Below are positions 15,796-25,836 of a stretch of 64,000 nucleotides of DNA, piece by piece. This stretch comes from Actinomycetes bacterium (GTDB taxonomy: Bacteria > Actinomycetota > Actinomycetes > S36-B12 > GCA-2699445). The notes under the pieces are model-generated. The model worked only from the letters and a program-made list of their open reading frames with translations, ran no database searches and was not told where the DNA came from. The number at the start of each line of letters is the position of its first letter. Positions within the stretch are counted from its first letter, which is position 1. Position numbers and translations under genes: made by a program. The stretch spans positions 1 to 64,000 of the forward strand of contig JAHZLH010000048.1 of the NCBI GenBank assembly GCA_022599915.1, given 5' to 3'.

Positions 15796-16602
15796 ATGAA
15801 TCGTCAATCCGCCCTAGTCGTTGGCACAGTCCTTGCAGGCGGACTGCTGCTCGTGGGCTGCACTTCCGCTGAGGCACCCGAACCAGCGCCGATTGAAACA
15901 ACGGCCAGCACCGGCAACTACGAGGCGACTGTCAAACAAGCGGCCGCCGCCACCGAAGCCGCCGAAACTGCTCGGGTCTCCGGTGACGTTGAAGCAGTAG
16001 GCGTTGGGACTGACACGTCGCTATCCCTTTCTGGTGCCATCGACTTCAAGTCGGGGAACTTCCAAGGCACCTTGGCATCCGACCTATTCGGCACGGGCAC
16101 TGAGGTGCAAATCCGACTTGTCGACGGGAATGCCTACGCCCAAGTTCCGCTCCTCGGCGACAGCTGGATCGAAGCCCCCACCGGCAGCGGTGTCGGCTTG
16201 GGAGTGGCATCCGACCAGTTGGACATCTTGCGCAAGATCGCTGACGTGGAGGAAGTCGGCCAGGAGACCATCGATGGCACCACCGCCACGCATTATCGCG
16301 GCACCCTAAAGTTGGCGAAGGCCCTGCAAAGTCTTGGCCTCGACCCTGATCAACTCGCCGGAGCCGAAGGCGCCCTGCAGGACCTTGATTCCAAGGCGGT
16401 GATCGACTTGTGGATCGATGATCAGGATCGCATCGTGAAACTGGCTCAAGAGATTAGCGGCAAGACCAGCGAGGGTGCTACTGCAGGTGTGACCTCAGTC
16501 ATTGAGTTCTCCAACTTTGGTGTCGAGGTGAACGTGAAGCCGCCGGCCAAGGACGAAATTCTTGATCTGGATGACCTGGGTGGGCTGGTCCCGACTCCCT
16601 AA
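15796..16602 (+). CDS. LppX/LprAFG-like lipoprotein
   Basis: A 268-aa exported lipoprotein: signal peptide ending in the lipobox LLVGC (Cys near residue 22), an acidic Thr/Pro linker, then the LppX_LprAFG beta-sandwich pattern (ARVSGDVEAVG, GTEVQIRLVDGNAYAQVP, TIDGTTATHYRGTL, IDLWIDDQDRIVK). Mycobacterial relatives carry lipids across the envelope. The ATG at 15796 follows GAGGAGG with 5 nt spacing; an in-frame ATG at 15751 would spoil the signal peptide. It converges on copA with a 10-bp gap. Confidence 0.87.
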   Translation: MNRQSALVVGTVLAGGLLLVGCTSAEAPEPAPIETTASTGNYEATVKQAAAATEAAETARVSGDVEAVGVGTDTSLSLSGAIDFKSGNFQGTLASDLFGTGTEVQIRLVDGNAYAQVPLLGDSWIEAPTGSGVGLGVASDQLDILRKIADVEEVGQETIDGTTATHYRGTLKLAKALQSLGLDPDQLAGAEGALQDLDSKAVIDLWIDDQDRIVKLAQEISGKTSEGATAGVTSVIEFSNFGVEVNVKPPAKDEILDLDDLGGLVPTP

Positions 16603-16612
16603 CTGGTTGCTA

Positions 16613-18835
16613 CTACTGGGTGGCGGCGCTGGATCGCCGTGAACCGAAATGTCGTAGCCGCAATGAGTTGGTAACTACCAGCACGCTGGACAGCGCCATC
16701 GCGGCGCTGGCGATCATCGGGGAAAGTCGACCTGTCATAGCTAGCGGGATCGCCGCCAGGTTATAGGCGAAAGCCCAGCCCAGGTTCTGCTTGATGGTGC
16801 GCCACGTCCGTCGCGCCAGTTCGATCGCGTCGGCCACTGACTCCAGGTCAGAATTAACGACAGTAATGTCCGCCGCTTCGCGGGCCGCATCGGTTCCGGT
16901 GCCCATCGCCACCCCGAGATTTGCCTGGGCTAGTGCTGCGGCATCATTGATGCCATCCCCCACCATGGCAACACTGGTGCCGCCCTGCTGTAGTCGCTGA
17001 ATCTCAGCTACCTTGTCCGCCGGTGCCACATCGGCGATGACCTGCTGGATACCTACCTGCTCGGCCACGGCGGTAGCAGTGCTGGTTCGATCACCCGTGA
17101 GCAGAATCGGAGTCAATCCTTGCCCCACGAGTCTGCTGATGGCCGCCTGACTAGACGACTTAATCGAATCCCCTAACTCGATCACCATGACTGCCTCACC
17201 GTCGAAACTGGCAACCACTGGGGTATTGCCTCGCTCGGTAGCGTTCGTTACTACCGCGTTCAGTTCCATCGACAACGTCCGATCATCGTGGACTTTGCCT
17301 ACTTCGATCCTGCTCCCATCGACCCGACCCTCGGCACCAATACCGGGTCGAGCTTGAAAATCGTTCACTACTGGCAGCGTTGCATCTCCCCGCAGCGCGG
17401 CAGTCACCGCTCGCGCGATCGGATGTTCCGAGTAGGACTCGACCGCTGCTACTGCCAGCCGCTGCTCGGCAGTACCGCCGGCCACTTCGGTGACCTGCAG
17501 CGAACCCGTGGTCACGGTCCCGGTCTTGTCCAAAACCACTGACCGCACTGCCTGCGCAGCCTCCAACACCTGTGGACCCCGAATAAGGATTCCTAACTGG
17601 GCGCCACGCCCCGTACCGGCTACGAGTGCTGTGGGCGTTGCCAAACCCAAGGCGCAGGGACAAGCGATAACTAACACCGCCACTGCCGCCCCCACCGCGA
17701 AGGCGGTGCCGTAGGTTCCTACAAATAGCCAGCCGACCAGCGTGAGCAGCGATAGCAGCAGCACTACCGGTACAAAGATGCCCGCAATCCGATCCACTAA
17801 CCGTTCTACGGGTGCCTTATTCGCTTGGGCTTGTTTCACCAACGCTGCGATGCGGGCCAATACCGTGTCAGATCCCACTGCGGTGGCCACCGCGACTACT
17901 CGTCCCGATCCGTTGACCGAGCCGCCAACGATATCTGAGCCAGGGGAAACCTCGACTGGGAGGGATTCCCCGGTCACCAAACTGAGGTCCAGCGCAGTGT
18001 TGCCAGATGTCACTTGCCCATCGGTGGCGACCCGCTCCCCTGGTCGAACTACAAAGTGCTGGCCTACGCGTAACTGGGACAACGGCACCTCTTGCTCAAC
18101 CCCCGCGTTATCGATAAGCGTAACTCGATCAACCTGGAGGCGGGACAACGCCGCAACTGCGTCAACGGAAGTATCCGTAGCGCGGGCTTCCAACCATCGA
18201 CCGAGTAAAACGAAGGTGATCACTACCGCCGAGACCTCGGCATAGACCTCCGAACCACCGACGATGGCCTGATACAGCGACCAGAACCACGCCACACCCG
18301 CTCCCAGCGATACCAGGGTGTCCATACCCACCGAGCGATGCCGCAGCCCACGAACATTAGAACTATGGATGGGCCAGCCGCTCCACCACACCACTGGTGC
18401 AGAGATCACTACTGCAACCCACGCGGCCCAACTCTGGGTATGGAGGCCCGGAGTCATACCCAATACGGCGACCACGACCGTGAGTGGAGTCGCCAGTATC
18501 AGCCGCCGGCGCAGATCTGCAGCCGAACTCATGTGATGTTCATGGCCTGCCATGGTGGACATCTGGGCTTCCTCATGTCCGGAATGTTCCGCATGCTCAG
18601 CGTCGCTAGGTGCGAATTCATCGACATGGACTTTCGCCTGGTAGCCCAGCCCGTCAATCACCCCGATCACGTCATCCGGACTACAAGAGTCGGGATCAAG
18701 ATCCACTCGCGCGGAATGCGTGGCAAAGTTCACCGTCCCAGCGGCTCCGGGGATCTCGTTGATTTTTTTCTGGATGCGACTGGCACACGAGGCACAACTC
18801 ATGCCCCCCACATCGAGATCGAGTGTGTTTGTCAT
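16613..18835 (-). CDS. copA: Cu(I)-exporting P1B ATPase
   Basis: A 740-aa copper pump. Visible are an N-terminal heavy-metal domain with GMSCASC (C14, C17), a His/Met-rich stretch (residues ~79-102), the intramembrane CPC at 392-394, the phosphorylated Asp436 in DKTGT, and near the C-terminus YNLAAIPLA and MALSS, the residues that define the Cu(I) class. The ATG at 18835 is chosen for its GGAG 5 nt upstream. No copper chaperone or CsoR gene is adjacent, so regulation is not visible here. Confidence 0.93.
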   Translation of the reverse strand: MTNTLDLDVGGMSCASCASRIQKKINEIPGAAGTVNFATHSARVDLDPDSCSPDDVIGVIDGLGYQAKVHVDEFAPSDAEHAEHSGHEEAQMSTMAGHEHHMSSAADLRRRLILATPLTVVVAVLGMTPGLHTQSWAAWVAVVISAPVVWWSGWPIHSSNVRGLRHRSVGMDTLVSLGAGVAWFWSLYQAIVGGSEVYAEVSAVVITFVLLGRWLEARATDTSVDAVAALSRLQVDRVTLIDNAGVEQEVPLSQLRVGQHFVVRPGERVATDGQVTSGNTALDLSLVTGESLPVEVSPGSDIVGGSVNGSGRVVAVATAVGSDTVLARIAALVKQAQANKAPVERLVDRIAGIFVPVVLLLSLLTLVGWLFVGTYGTAFAVGAAVAVLVIACPCALGLATPTALVAGTGRGAQLGILIRGPQVLEAAQAVRSVVLDKTGTVTTGSLQVTEVAGGTAEQRLAVAAVESYSEHPIARAVTAALRGDATLPVVNDFQARPGIGAEGRVDGSRIEVGKVHDDRTLSMELNAVVTNATERGNTPVVASFDGEAVMVIELGDSIKSSSQAAISRLVGQGLTPILLTGDRTSTATAVAEQVGIQQVIADVAPADKVAEIQRLQQGGTSVAMVGDGINDAAALAQANLGVAMGTGTDAAREAADITVVNSDLESVADAIELARRTWRTIKQNLGWAFAYNLAAIPLAMTGRLSPMIASAAMALSSVLVVTNSLRLRHFGSRRSSAATQ

Positions 18836-18886
18836 ATCTGCTCCAACGCCACTACTGCCCACGCTATGCCCAGCAGCGCCCCGAAG

Positions 18887-19651
18887 TCAGTTCTTGGACT
18901 GCAACTGCCGCCGCGTTCGCTCTTGATGGCGTCGCCCCATGGCCTCGAAGTACTTAGATGCGAACAGCAGATAATCCGGGATCCCAGCAAAGGCACGCAC
19001 CATCGCCCCTCGCCAGCGAGGCACGCTCACTACCCGCCTTGGCCGCCGCACTAGCTGCACTATTCGATCTGCAACCTGGGCCGGCTCCGCCAGATGTGGG
19101 GCGCTATACGACAGCGCGGCGTGCGGATCATCGATGATCTGCGTCAGCATCGGCGTCAGCATCCCGTCTGGGCACACCACACTTATGCCAACGTCAGTTT
19201 CACCCGCCGCGCGCAGTTCACCCATTAGCGCCAAGCTGTAGGACAGTACTGCCGCCTTGGTCGCTCCGTAGAGCGCCTCCCCTGGCACCGGAACCCAGGA
19301 GGCCAGTGAGCCAATGTTAATAATTCGACCGGAGCGCCGGGGACGCATGATTCTTAGTGCCGCGCGGGTGCCATTGACGCAACCGAGCAGGTTAACGTCG
19401 ACGACCTGCCTTATCTGCTGATCGTCCTGCTCCACAGCGGAGCTTGCACCGAGCACGCCGGCGTTGTTGATCCACACATCCGGTTGATATTGGTTGGCCG
19501 CTGCGTAACAAGCTGCTGGGTCGCGCACATCCAATAGCTGCTCTGTGTTTTGGATATCGGTGGCGATCACTTCGTCGCCAGCGCTGCCAAACGCGCGCTG
19601 TAGTTCCAACCCCAGCCCGCCGGATGCTCCAGTAATCAGCACAACTGCCAT
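18887..19651 (-). CDS. Short-chain dehydrogenase/reductase
   Basis: A 254-aa classical SDR with the nucleotide-binding motif TGASGGLG at the start, the NNAGV motif (residues ~83-87), a catalytic Ser region (IGSLASWVP) and the Tyr-x3-Lys pair in YGATKAA. The C-terminal third has the longer tail usual for actinobacterial SDRs. Substrate unknown. A TAGGCT box sits 6 nt before the ATG and overlaps the glgC stop, so it can be expressed separately from glgC. Confidence 0.85.
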   Translation of the reverse strand: MAVVLITGASGGLGLELQRAFGSAGDEVIATDIQNTEQLLDVRDPAACYAAANQYQPDVWINNAGVLGASSAVEQDDQQIRQVVDVNLLGCVNGTRAALRIMRPRRSGRIINIGSLASWVPVPGEALYGATKAAVLSYSLALMGELRAAGETDVGISVVCPDGMLTPMLTQIIDDPHAALSYSAPHLAEPAQVADRIVQLVRRPRRVVSVPRWRGAMVRAFAGIPDYLLFASKYFEAMGRRHQERTRRQLQSKN

Positions 19652-19657
19652 AGCCGC

Positions 19658-19663
19658 AGCCTA
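19658..19663 (-). promoter_or_regulatory. -10 box of the SDR gene, overlapping the glgC stop
   Basis: TAGGCT on the minus strand, 6 nt before the ATG at 19651; its first three bases are the TAG stop of glgC. Confidence 0.55.
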
Positions 19664-20884
19664 GGGCAGTGAGCGAACCTGTTCGCCTTTGCCAAGAACT
19701 ACGACCCCACCGTCGCTCACGGTGTACAACTCTCGGTCGCGCTCTAGATCAACCCCGATGACGGCACCTTCTGGGACGATCACGTTCTTATCTAGGATCA
19801 CCCGTCGCAGTACTGCATTGGGGCCAACCCGGACCCCGGAGCACAGCACACTTTCCTCTACCAGTGCACCCTCGCGAATTTGGACGTCATGGGAGATCAC
19901 CGATGAGCGCACGTGTGCCCCGGCAATCAGCGAGCCAGCCGCGACGATGGACTCGTTAGCCGTACCGCCTTGGACAAACTTGGCTGGCGCCAACGGCGGT
20001 GGCGAACTCAGAATGGGCCACTTCCGGTTGTAGAGGTTGAAAACTGGATGCACGCTCACCAGGTCCATATGAGCGTCGTGGTACGCATCGAGTGTCCCGA
20101 CGTCTCGCCAGTAGGCGTGGTCCCGGTCAGTCGCGCCGGGCACCGAGTTCTCATGGAAGTCGTAAACATGCGCGTTACCAGCGGCGGTGAGCATCGGAAT
20201 GATATTCCCGCCCATATCGTGGACCGAGTCGGCGTCATCGGCGTCGATCTTGAGTGCATCGATGAGTGCTTCGGTGGTGAAGACGTAGTTCCCCATCGAT
20301 ACGTATGACTGTTCGGGCTTGCCAGGTATCCCAGGCGGATCAGCGGGCTTCTCAAGGAAAGCAGTGATCTGAGTTCCTGCTTCCGCAGCCTCAATGACAC
20401 CGAACTGGTGAGCTTCCCGCCTTGGCATCGGAATACCGGCCACGGTCACGCCAGCGCCGGTGTCAATGTGTTGCTGCAACATCTGTCGTGGATCCATGCG
20501 GTACACATGGTCCGCGCCGAAGACCACCACATACTCGGGCTGTTCGTCATAGACCAAGTTCAGGCTCTGCAGGATGGCATCAGCGCTGCCGGTGTACCAA
20601 CGCGGCCCCAGCCGCTGCTGGGCAGGTACCGGAGTCACATAGTCGCCAACCAAGGAGGACATCCGCCAAGCCGTAGTGATGTGACGGTCTAGCGAATGCG
20701 ACTTATATTGCGTCAATACGCAGATTCGCCGCATCCCAGCGTTGACGAAGTTGGACAATACGAAGTCCACAAGCCGGTAGTTACCGCCAAACGGTACGGC
20801 TGGCTTGGCGCGGTCTGCAGTTAGCGGCATCAACCGCTTGCCCTCACCGCCCGCTAGGACTATTCCCAATACCCGAGTGCTCAC
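19661..20884 (-). CDS. glgC: Glucose-1-phosphate adenylyltransferase
   Basis: GlgC makes ADP-glucose, the donor for glycogen and maltose-1-phosphate synthesis. The 407-aa protein carries [17 protein letters not shown], the [15 protein letters not shown] segment, [12 protein letters not shown] and FLEKPADPP, followed by a left-handed beta-helix C-terminal domain. The GTG at 20884 lies 6 nt after a TAGGGT box. It diverges from a LOG-family gene, beyond which lies glgM. Confidence 0.95.
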   Translation of the reverse strand: MSTRVLGIVLAGGEGKRLMPLTADRAKPAVPFGGNYRLVDFVLSNFVNAGMRRICVLTQYKSHSLDRHITTAWRMSSLVGDYVTPVPAQQRLGPRWYTGSADAILQSLNLVYDEQPEYVVVFGADHVYRMDPRQMLQQHIDTGAGVTVAGIPMPRREAHQFGVIEAAEAGTQITAFLEKPADPPGIPGKPEQSYVSMGNYVFTTEALIDALKIDADDADSVHDMGGNIIPMLTAAGNAHVYDFHENSVPGATDRDHAYWRDVGTLDAYHDAHMDLVSVHPVFNLYNRKWPILSSPPPLAPAKFVQGGTANESIVAAGSLIAGAHVRSSVISHDVQIREGALVEESVLCSGVRVGPNAVLRRVILDKNVIVPEGAVIGVDLERDRELYTVSDGGVVVLGKGEQVRSLP

Positions 20885-20890
20885 GTCATC

Positions 20891-20896
20891 ACCCTA
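20891..20896 (-). promoter_or_regulatory. -10 box of glgC
   Basis: TAGGGT on the minus strand, 6 nt before the GTG at 20884; leaderless arrangement. Confidence 0.65.
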
Positions 20897-21020
20897 GCCA
20901 CGTCTCGGGGCGGAAGCCGGTCCGCTGCCGAACCCGCAGCAGCAAGAATTCACTACTTGACCATCTACCGGCTGACTTTTTAGGCCAGTGGCGTTTATGT
21001 GAGCACGCGACGCTGCACAT

Positions 21021-22169
21021 ATGACGACACCAGAAATTGATATGCCGCAGGGGCGGCAACCTGTCACCGGGATCACCAGATCTGACTCGCGACCATTGCC
21101 ACGACGAGCAGTGGATTCACCTTCGATGACGCCACGCCTAGAGATGTTGGTCGAATCCTGTGGTACTAACCCAAACAGTCGTGAGGGACAACTAGCGATT
21201 GATTTGATTCGTACTGCGCTGAAGTCACTCACTGACCAGACCGGGGTCGGCGAGCGCAAACTTATGACTCGATCACTCAAGGAAATCCGGCATGCCTATC
21301 GAATCTTTGCTGGCTACCCACAAACCCGGAAAATCAGTATTTTTGGGTCCGCCCGAACTCCCGCCGATCACCCCGACTATGCCGCCGCCGTCTCATTTTC
21401 GCGCGAAATGGCAAATCTCGGCTGGCTGGCAATCACCGGGGCAGGGGATGGAATCATGAAGGCAGGCCACGAGGGTCCAGGCAGTTCAGCATCCTTCGGC
21501 CTAGCGATACGACTGCCCTTTGAAAACACGGCCAACACCATCATCACCGGTGACGCCAAACTCATTCACTTCAACTACTTCTTCACCCGCAAACTTATCT
21601 TCCTCAGCCATAGTGATGCCGTGGCTGCTTTCCCAGGTGGTTTGGGGACTCAGGACGAGTTGTTGGAGACCCTGACACTGATGCAGACCGGAAAAGCACC
21701 TATCGCACCCGTAGTGCTCGTGGCCGGCGAGAACAGCGACTACTGGCAACTATGGGCAGACTTCATGAGCCGAGGCCTTGTTGCTGCGGGTCTGGCGGAT
21801 GCCGATGATCTGCAACTCGCCTACATCGCTGCCAGTCCCCGGGATGCCGTCGAACACGTGCGGCGCTTCTATGCCAACTACCACTCGGCTCGTTACGTCG
21901 GCAACGAATACGTGCTGCGGGTGCGTGAACCGTTGCGGCCCTGGCAACTACAGGAACTGCAGAAGGAGTTCAGTTTCCTAGTTGCAGACGGTCGGATCCG
22001 GCAAAGTGGTGCTTTGCCGGAGGAGACCGATCATCTCGATTTGCCCCGGATCAGGTTCGAACACACCAAACGAAACTACGCGGCCATCAGACGCCTGATC
22101 GATCGCATCAACGATTTCCAGCTCGCTTCCCGTGCTGCCGGCAGGCCAAAGCAAGTCAGCCACTACTAG
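21021..22169 (+). CDS. LOG-family nucleotide hydrolase-like protein
   Basis: A 382-aa member of the LOG (lysine-decarboxylase-like) family, which cleaves nucleoside monophosphates to base and ribose phosphate. It has the family motif PGGxGTxxE (PGGLGTQDELLET) and the preceding loop ISIFGSARTP and ITGAGDGIMKAGHEG. It is longer than the ~190-aa core, with an N-terminal ~100-residue region and a C-terminal tail of ~100 residues, like the larger PpnN-type forms. It lies between glgC and glgM, and its stop codon is part of the glgM -10 box; a link to glycogen is only positional. Confidence 0.8.
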   Translation: MTTPEIDMPQGRQPVTGITRSDSRPLPRRAVDSPSMTPRLEMLVESCGTNPNSREGQLAIDLIRTALKSLTDQTGVGERKLMTRSLKEIRHAYRIFAGYPQTRKISIFGSARTPADHPDYAAAVSFSREMANLGWLAITGAGDGIMKAGHEGPGSSASFGLAIRLPFENTANTIITGDAKLIHFNYFFTRKLIFLSHSDAVAAFPGGLGTQDELLETLTLMQTGKAPIAPVVLVAGENSDYWQLWADFMSRGLVAAGLADADDLQLAYIAASPRDAVEHVRRFYANYHSARYVGNEYVLRVREPLRPWQLQELQKEFSFLVADGRIRQSGALPEETDHLDLPRIRFEHTKRNYAAIRRLIDRINDFQLASRAAGRPKQVSHY

Positions 22170-22172
22170 TCT
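22167..22172 (+). promoter_or_regulatory. -10 box of glgM, overlapping the LOG stop
   Basis: TAGTCT, 6 nt before the ATG at 22179; the first three bases are the TAG stop of the LOG gene. Confidence 0.6.
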
Positions 22173-22178
22173 TCCTAG

Positions 22179-23339
22179 ATGAAGATCGGTCTGCTGACCC
22201 GGGAATGGACACCGGAGATATACGGCGGCGCCGGAGTACACGTCCAGCAGTTGGCGCTCCATCTATCTCGCTACGGCGAAGTCGACGTGTCCTGCTTTGG
22301 ACCAGAACGCCAAGACGCGCACGCCTTCAAACCGCCCATGGAACTGAATGAGCAGAACTTCGCACTGCAGACTCTCGGGGTTGATCTAGAGATGACGGCG
22401 GCCGCAGGTGATCTGGACATTGTCCATTCGCACACCTGGTACGCGAACGGTGCTGGAATCCTCATCGGACTACTCCAAGACATTCCACACCTCGTTACCG
22501 CTCATTCGCTAGAGCCGCGTCGACCCTGGAAGGAAGAGCAACTAGGTGGGGGCTACCGAATCTCGTCGTGGATCGAACAGGAAGCGTACCGCTCGGCGGC
22601 CGCGATCGTTGCGGTCAGCGCCGGGATGCGGGCGGATGTTCTCGACTGCTATCCATTCATCGATCCCGACCGGGTACACGTGATCCCCAACGGCATCGAT
22701 ACCGAGGTCTACCGACCCACGAGTGAAAACAGCGCGCTGCTGGAACACGCGGTCTCCCCGGATCGCCCGTTTGCGCTGTTCGTGGGCCGGATCACTCGAC
22801 AGAAAGGCTTACCGCACCTGCTGCAAGCCGCCGCTAATTTCGATCCCGCAATCCAGTTGGTGGTTTGCGCGTCCTCGCCCGACACCCCCGAACTGGGCAA
22901 CGAGGTAGCCGAAAGCATTGCCGAACTGCAACGCACTCGAGGCTCGGAATCAGTGATCTGGATCGAAGAGCAGCTACCTCGACCGAAGTTATTGCAGTTC
23001 TACAGCCACGCTGCCGTCTTCACCTGTCCTTCCATCTACGAACCACAGGGAATCGTGAATCTAGAGGCGATGGCTTGTGAGACTGCGGTGGTGGCTAGTG
23101 ACGTCGGCGGCATTCCAGAGGTGGTCGACTCAGCCAGTGGAGTTCTCGTTCATTACGACCCCACAACTCCCGATCAATTTGCGTTGGATTTAGCGGCACA
23201 AGTAAACGCATTGGTCGCTGATCCGGAACGCCGAACTCGCATGGGAATATCCGGACGAGAACGAGCACGCACCAAATTCTCTTGGGACGCAATAGCCCAA
23301 AAGACTATGGATATTTATCGACAGGTTCTCGATAACTGA
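22179..23339 (+). CDS. glgM: Actinobacterial GT4 glucosyltransferase (GlgM/GlgA type)
   Basis: A 386-aa GT4 glycosyltransferase of the type annotated in actinobacteria as glycogen synthase, now known in mycobacteria to make maltose-1-phosphate from ADP-glucose and glucose-1-phosphate. Seen: the N-terminal loop TPEIYGGAGVHVQQLALHL, HSHTWYANGAG, HSLEPRRPWK, FVGRITRQKGLPHLL, and the donor-site segment CPSIYEPQGIVNLEAMAC. The choice between GlgA and GlgM activity cannot be made from sequence alone. GlgC for its substrate is encoded 1.3 kb away. Confidence 0.88.
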   Translation: MKIGLLTREWTPEIYGGAGVHVQQLALHLSRYGEVDVSCFGPERQDAHAFKPPMELNEQNFALQTLGVDLEMTAAAGDLDIVHSHTWYANGAGILIGLLQDIPHLVTAHSLEPRRPWKEEQLGGGYRISSWIEQEAYRSAAAIVAVSAGMRADVLDCYPFIDPDRVHVIPNGIDTEVYRPTSENSALLEHAVSPDRPFALFVGRITRQKGLPHLLQAAANFDPAIQLVVCASSPDTPELGNEVAESIAELQRTRGSESVIWIEEQLPRPKLLQFYSHAAVFTCPSIYEPQGIVNLEAMACETAVVASDVGGIPEVVDSASGVLVHYDPTTPDQFALDLAAQVNALVADPERRTRMGISGRERARTKFSWDAIAQKTMDIYRQVLDN

Positions 23340-23348
23340 TTATCTCGA

Positions 23349-23669
23349 TCAGGCATTTCCCAGCGAGGCGTTGTACTTTCCCATGACCTCGGCCGGAATC
23401 CGACCTCGTTCGTTAACTGGTACCCCATTCTCCCGAGCCCATGCACGCACTGCACCTGCTGAACTACCAGCGGTCTGGCTGCTGCGCCTCTTCCCCGGCC
23501 GGCGCCGAGCACTACTGACAAATGGTGCTAGCGCCTCCCGAAGTTGCTTGACATGAGTTGCAGACAGGTCAATCTCGTACTCTTTCCCGTCCAGTCCGAA
23601 GATCACCGTCTCGTCCGCGGTACTGCCGTCAAGGTCATCTTCTAGGACTATTTCCACTCGGCGGGCCAC
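23349..23669 (-). CDS. lsr2: Lsr2-type nucleoid protein
   Basis: Lsr2 is the actinobacterial H-NS-like protein that bridges AT-rich DNA and silences genes. The 106-aa product has the N-terminal dimerisation part (VEIVLEDDLDGS, DETVIFGLDGKEYEIDLS) and the C-terminal DNA-binding part with the AT-hook-like loop (VRAWARENGVPVNERGRIP). The GTG at 23669 is chosen because GGAG lies 5 nt upstream and it gives the standard Lsr2 N-terminus; 15 extra residues from an upstream ATG are unlikely. It converges on glgM with a 9-bp gap. Confidence 0.94.
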   Translation of the reverse strand: MARRVEIVLEDDLDGSTADETVIFGLDGKEYEIDLSATHVKQLREALAPFVSSARRRPGKRRSSQTAGSSAGAVRAWARENGVPVNERGRIPAEVMGKYNASLGNA

Positions 23670-23823
23670 AAATACTCCAAAACGCAGGAACGGACATTTG
23701 AGTAAAGCAGCCAATTAGGGTCGATGCAAAAGAATGTATTTGTCGAGGAATATCGGGAAGATTGACTGATTCCTTTGCCAGTTTGTCCTCACCCGACTTG
23801 TTCGCTGGCATGACAACTGTCGG

Positions 23824-24339
23824 TCAGGACAATCGAAGAATCATCCGCTGATTACCCAACGTATTGGGCTTCACTCGTTCCAGATCCAAAAACTCAGCGA
23901 TCCCTTCATCGCCGGATTTCAGTAATTCGGCGAAGACATCCGGCTGCACTCCTGGCCCATGGAGTTCCTCGAATCCGTGAGCGCGAAAGAAGTCGACTTC
24001 AAACGTCAGGCAAAAGACTCGACGGACCCCTAACTGCTCGGCATGGGCCACGAGCTCCCGCAGCACCACACCACCAATTCCGTGGCGAAGCAGGTCCGGT
24101 CGCACCGCAATTGTTCGAACCTCCGCAAGGTCATCCCACATGACATGCAGGGCGCCACAGCCAACGATCAGGTCACCCTGTTCGGCTACAACAAACTCCT
24201 GCACATCCTCGTAGAGCGTGACGTTCTCCTTGGCCAAGAGTCGGCGATCTGGTGAATAGTGACTGACGAGTTCCCGAATCTGGAAGATATCGCTGGTCCG
24301 AGCCGGCCTGACGACGACCTGGCCATGAGCGCCAGTCAT
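23824..24339 (-). CDS. argA: N-acetylglutamate synthase-like GNAT
   Basis: A 171-aa GNAT acetyltransferase that resembles the short ArgA of mycobacteria (Rv2747), which acetylates glutamate for arginine synthesis. The acetyl-CoA loop is [20 protein letters not shown], followed by [19 protein letters not shown]. Its start overlaps the lysS stop by 4 nt (ATGA), so it is the last gene of the panC-to-lysS operon. The substrate is inferred by family resemblance. Confidence 0.8.
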   Translation of the reverse strand: MTGAHGQVVVRPARTSDIFQIRELVSHYSPDRRLLAKENVTLYEDVQEFVVAEQGDLIVGCGALHVMWDDLAEVRTIAVRPDLLRHGIGGVVLRELVAHAEQLGVRRVFCLTFEVDFFRAHGFEELHGPGVQPDVFAELLKSGDEGIAEFLDLERVKPNTLGNQRMILRLS

Positions 24340-25823
24340 GACAACGGCTTCACCAACGGGAAGAGGATGGTCTCCCGAATCCCCAAACCCGTCAGCGCCA
24401 TCAGCAACCGATCAATTCCCATACCGACACCCGCTGAAGGCGGCATGCCATGTTCCAGTGCGGCCAGAAAATCCTCGTCCAACGGCATTGCCTCATCGTC
24501 AATCGCAGCGCGAGCGGCCTGCTCCTGCAGCCGCTCCCGTTGAATGACTGGATCCACAAGTTCCGAATAGCCGGTAGCTAACTCAAAACCATCGACGTAT
24601 AGATCCCATTTCTCGACGAGTCCTTCGGTTTCCCGGTGGTCCCGAACCAACGGCGAAGTGTCAACCGGATAGTCGAACACGAAAGTGGGTCCCGTGAACC
24701 TCGGGGTTACGTAGTGCTCGAGTAACTCCTCTACCAACCGACCTGCGAGCCAGGCGGGGTTCACGTCGATCCCAGCCTCGGCGCACAACTGCTCCAACTC
24801 AGTCCGCGCGGTTCGCGGCGTGACCTCCCGACCGACTGCTTCTGATACCGCGGGATACAGCGAAATCGTGGTCCATTCGCCTGCGAGATCATGCACAGAA
24901 CCGTCGACATGCTCCACCTGGAGTGTGCCGCACACTGCCTGTGCGGCCTCTTGGATGAGCTCGCGAGTTAGCCGGGCAGCCTCACGGTAGTCCGAATATG
25001 CCTGGTAGTACTCCAGCATGCCGAACTCTGGCGAGTGAGTGGAGTCCGCTCCCTCATTGCGAAAGTTGCGATTGATCTCGAAGACTCGCTCGATGCCACC
25101 CACCACGCAGCGCTTGAGGAACAACTCCGGGGCGATTCGCAAGAATAAGTCCATGTTGTAGGCGTTCATATGCGTCGTGAATGGCTTCGCAGTGGCGCCT
25201 CCCTGCAACGTCTGCAGGATCGGGGTCTCCACTTCCAAAAAGTCCCGTTTGGCTAGCGATTCCCGCAAACTAGCCAGCGCAGTGATCCGATCTCGGGCGG
25301 TTTGCCGAGCCTCCGGTCGCATGATGAGATCTACGTAGCGCTGCCGTACGCGCGCTTCCTCACTCATCTCCTTGTGCGCCACCGGCAGCGGGCGCAATGA
25401 CTTGGCGGCAAAGCCCCACTCCTCGGCGAAGATACTCAGCTCCCCGCGGCGGGAGGCGCCAACCTCGCCCCGGACCCAAATCTGATCGCCGAGGTCCACC
25501 TCGTCTTTCCAGCGAGCCAGCGACTCTTCCCCGACCCGATCCAGGCTGAGCATCGCCTGGATGGCGGTGCCTGCGCCGGAGCGCAGTGAAGCGAAGCATA
25601 GTTTGCCGGTATTGCGCACGAATAGCAGTCGGCCAGCCACTGCCACTTGCGCGCCGGTCATCTCGCCAGCGGGAACGTCTGGGTGTTCCTGGCGTACCTG
25701 CTCGATGGTGTGACTGATCGGGACCGCCACCGGGTAGGCCTGCCGCCCCTCGGCCAGAATCCGGTCGCGCTTCGCTAGCCGAATCTGCTGTTGCTCTGAC
25801 AGGTCCTGCGCTTCGTTGCTCAC
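24336..25823 (-). CDS. lysS: Lysyl-tRNA synthetase, class II
   Basis: The 495-aa enzyme has the OB-fold anticodon-binding N-terminus ([19 protein letters not shown]) and the three class II motifs, including [25 protein letters not shown]-type motif 2 ([14 protein letters not shown]) and the C-terminal [13 protein letters not shown] motif 3. Full length. The GTG start at 25823 follows a TAACCT box by 7 nt, and that box overlaps the coaX stop codon, so lysS can be transcribed apart from the genes before it. Confidence 0.96.
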   Translation of the reverse strand: MSNEAQDLSEQQQIRLAKRDRILAEGRQAYPVAVPISHTIEQVRQEHPDVPAGEMTGAQVAVAGRLLFVRNTGKLCFASLRSGAGTAIQAMLSLDRVGEESLARWKDEVDLGDQIWVRGEVGASRRGELSIFAEEWGFAAKSLRPLPVAHKEMSEEARVRQRYVDLIMRPEARQTARDRITALASLRESLAKRDFLEVETPILQTLQGGATAKPFTTHMNAYNMDLFLRIAPELFLKRCVVGGIERVFEINRNFRNEGADSTHSPEFGMLEYYQAYSDYREAARLTRELIQEAAQAVCGTLQVEHVDGSVHDLAGEWTTISLYPAVSEAVGREVTPRTARTELEQLCAEAGIDVNPAWLAGRLVEELLEHYVTPRFTGPTFVFDYPVDTSPLVRDHRETEGLVEKWDLYVDGFELATGYSELVDPVIQRERLQEQAARAAIDDEAMPLDEDFLAALEHGMPPSAGVGMGIDRLLMALTGLGIRETILFPLVKPLS

Positions 25824-25830
25824 TCGACCT

Positions 25831-25836
25831 AGGTTA
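25831..25836 (-). promoter_or_regulatory. -10 box of lysS, overlapping the coaX stop
   Basis: TAACCT on the minus strand, 7 nt before the GTG at 25823; its TAA is the coaX stop codon. Confidence 0.55.
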
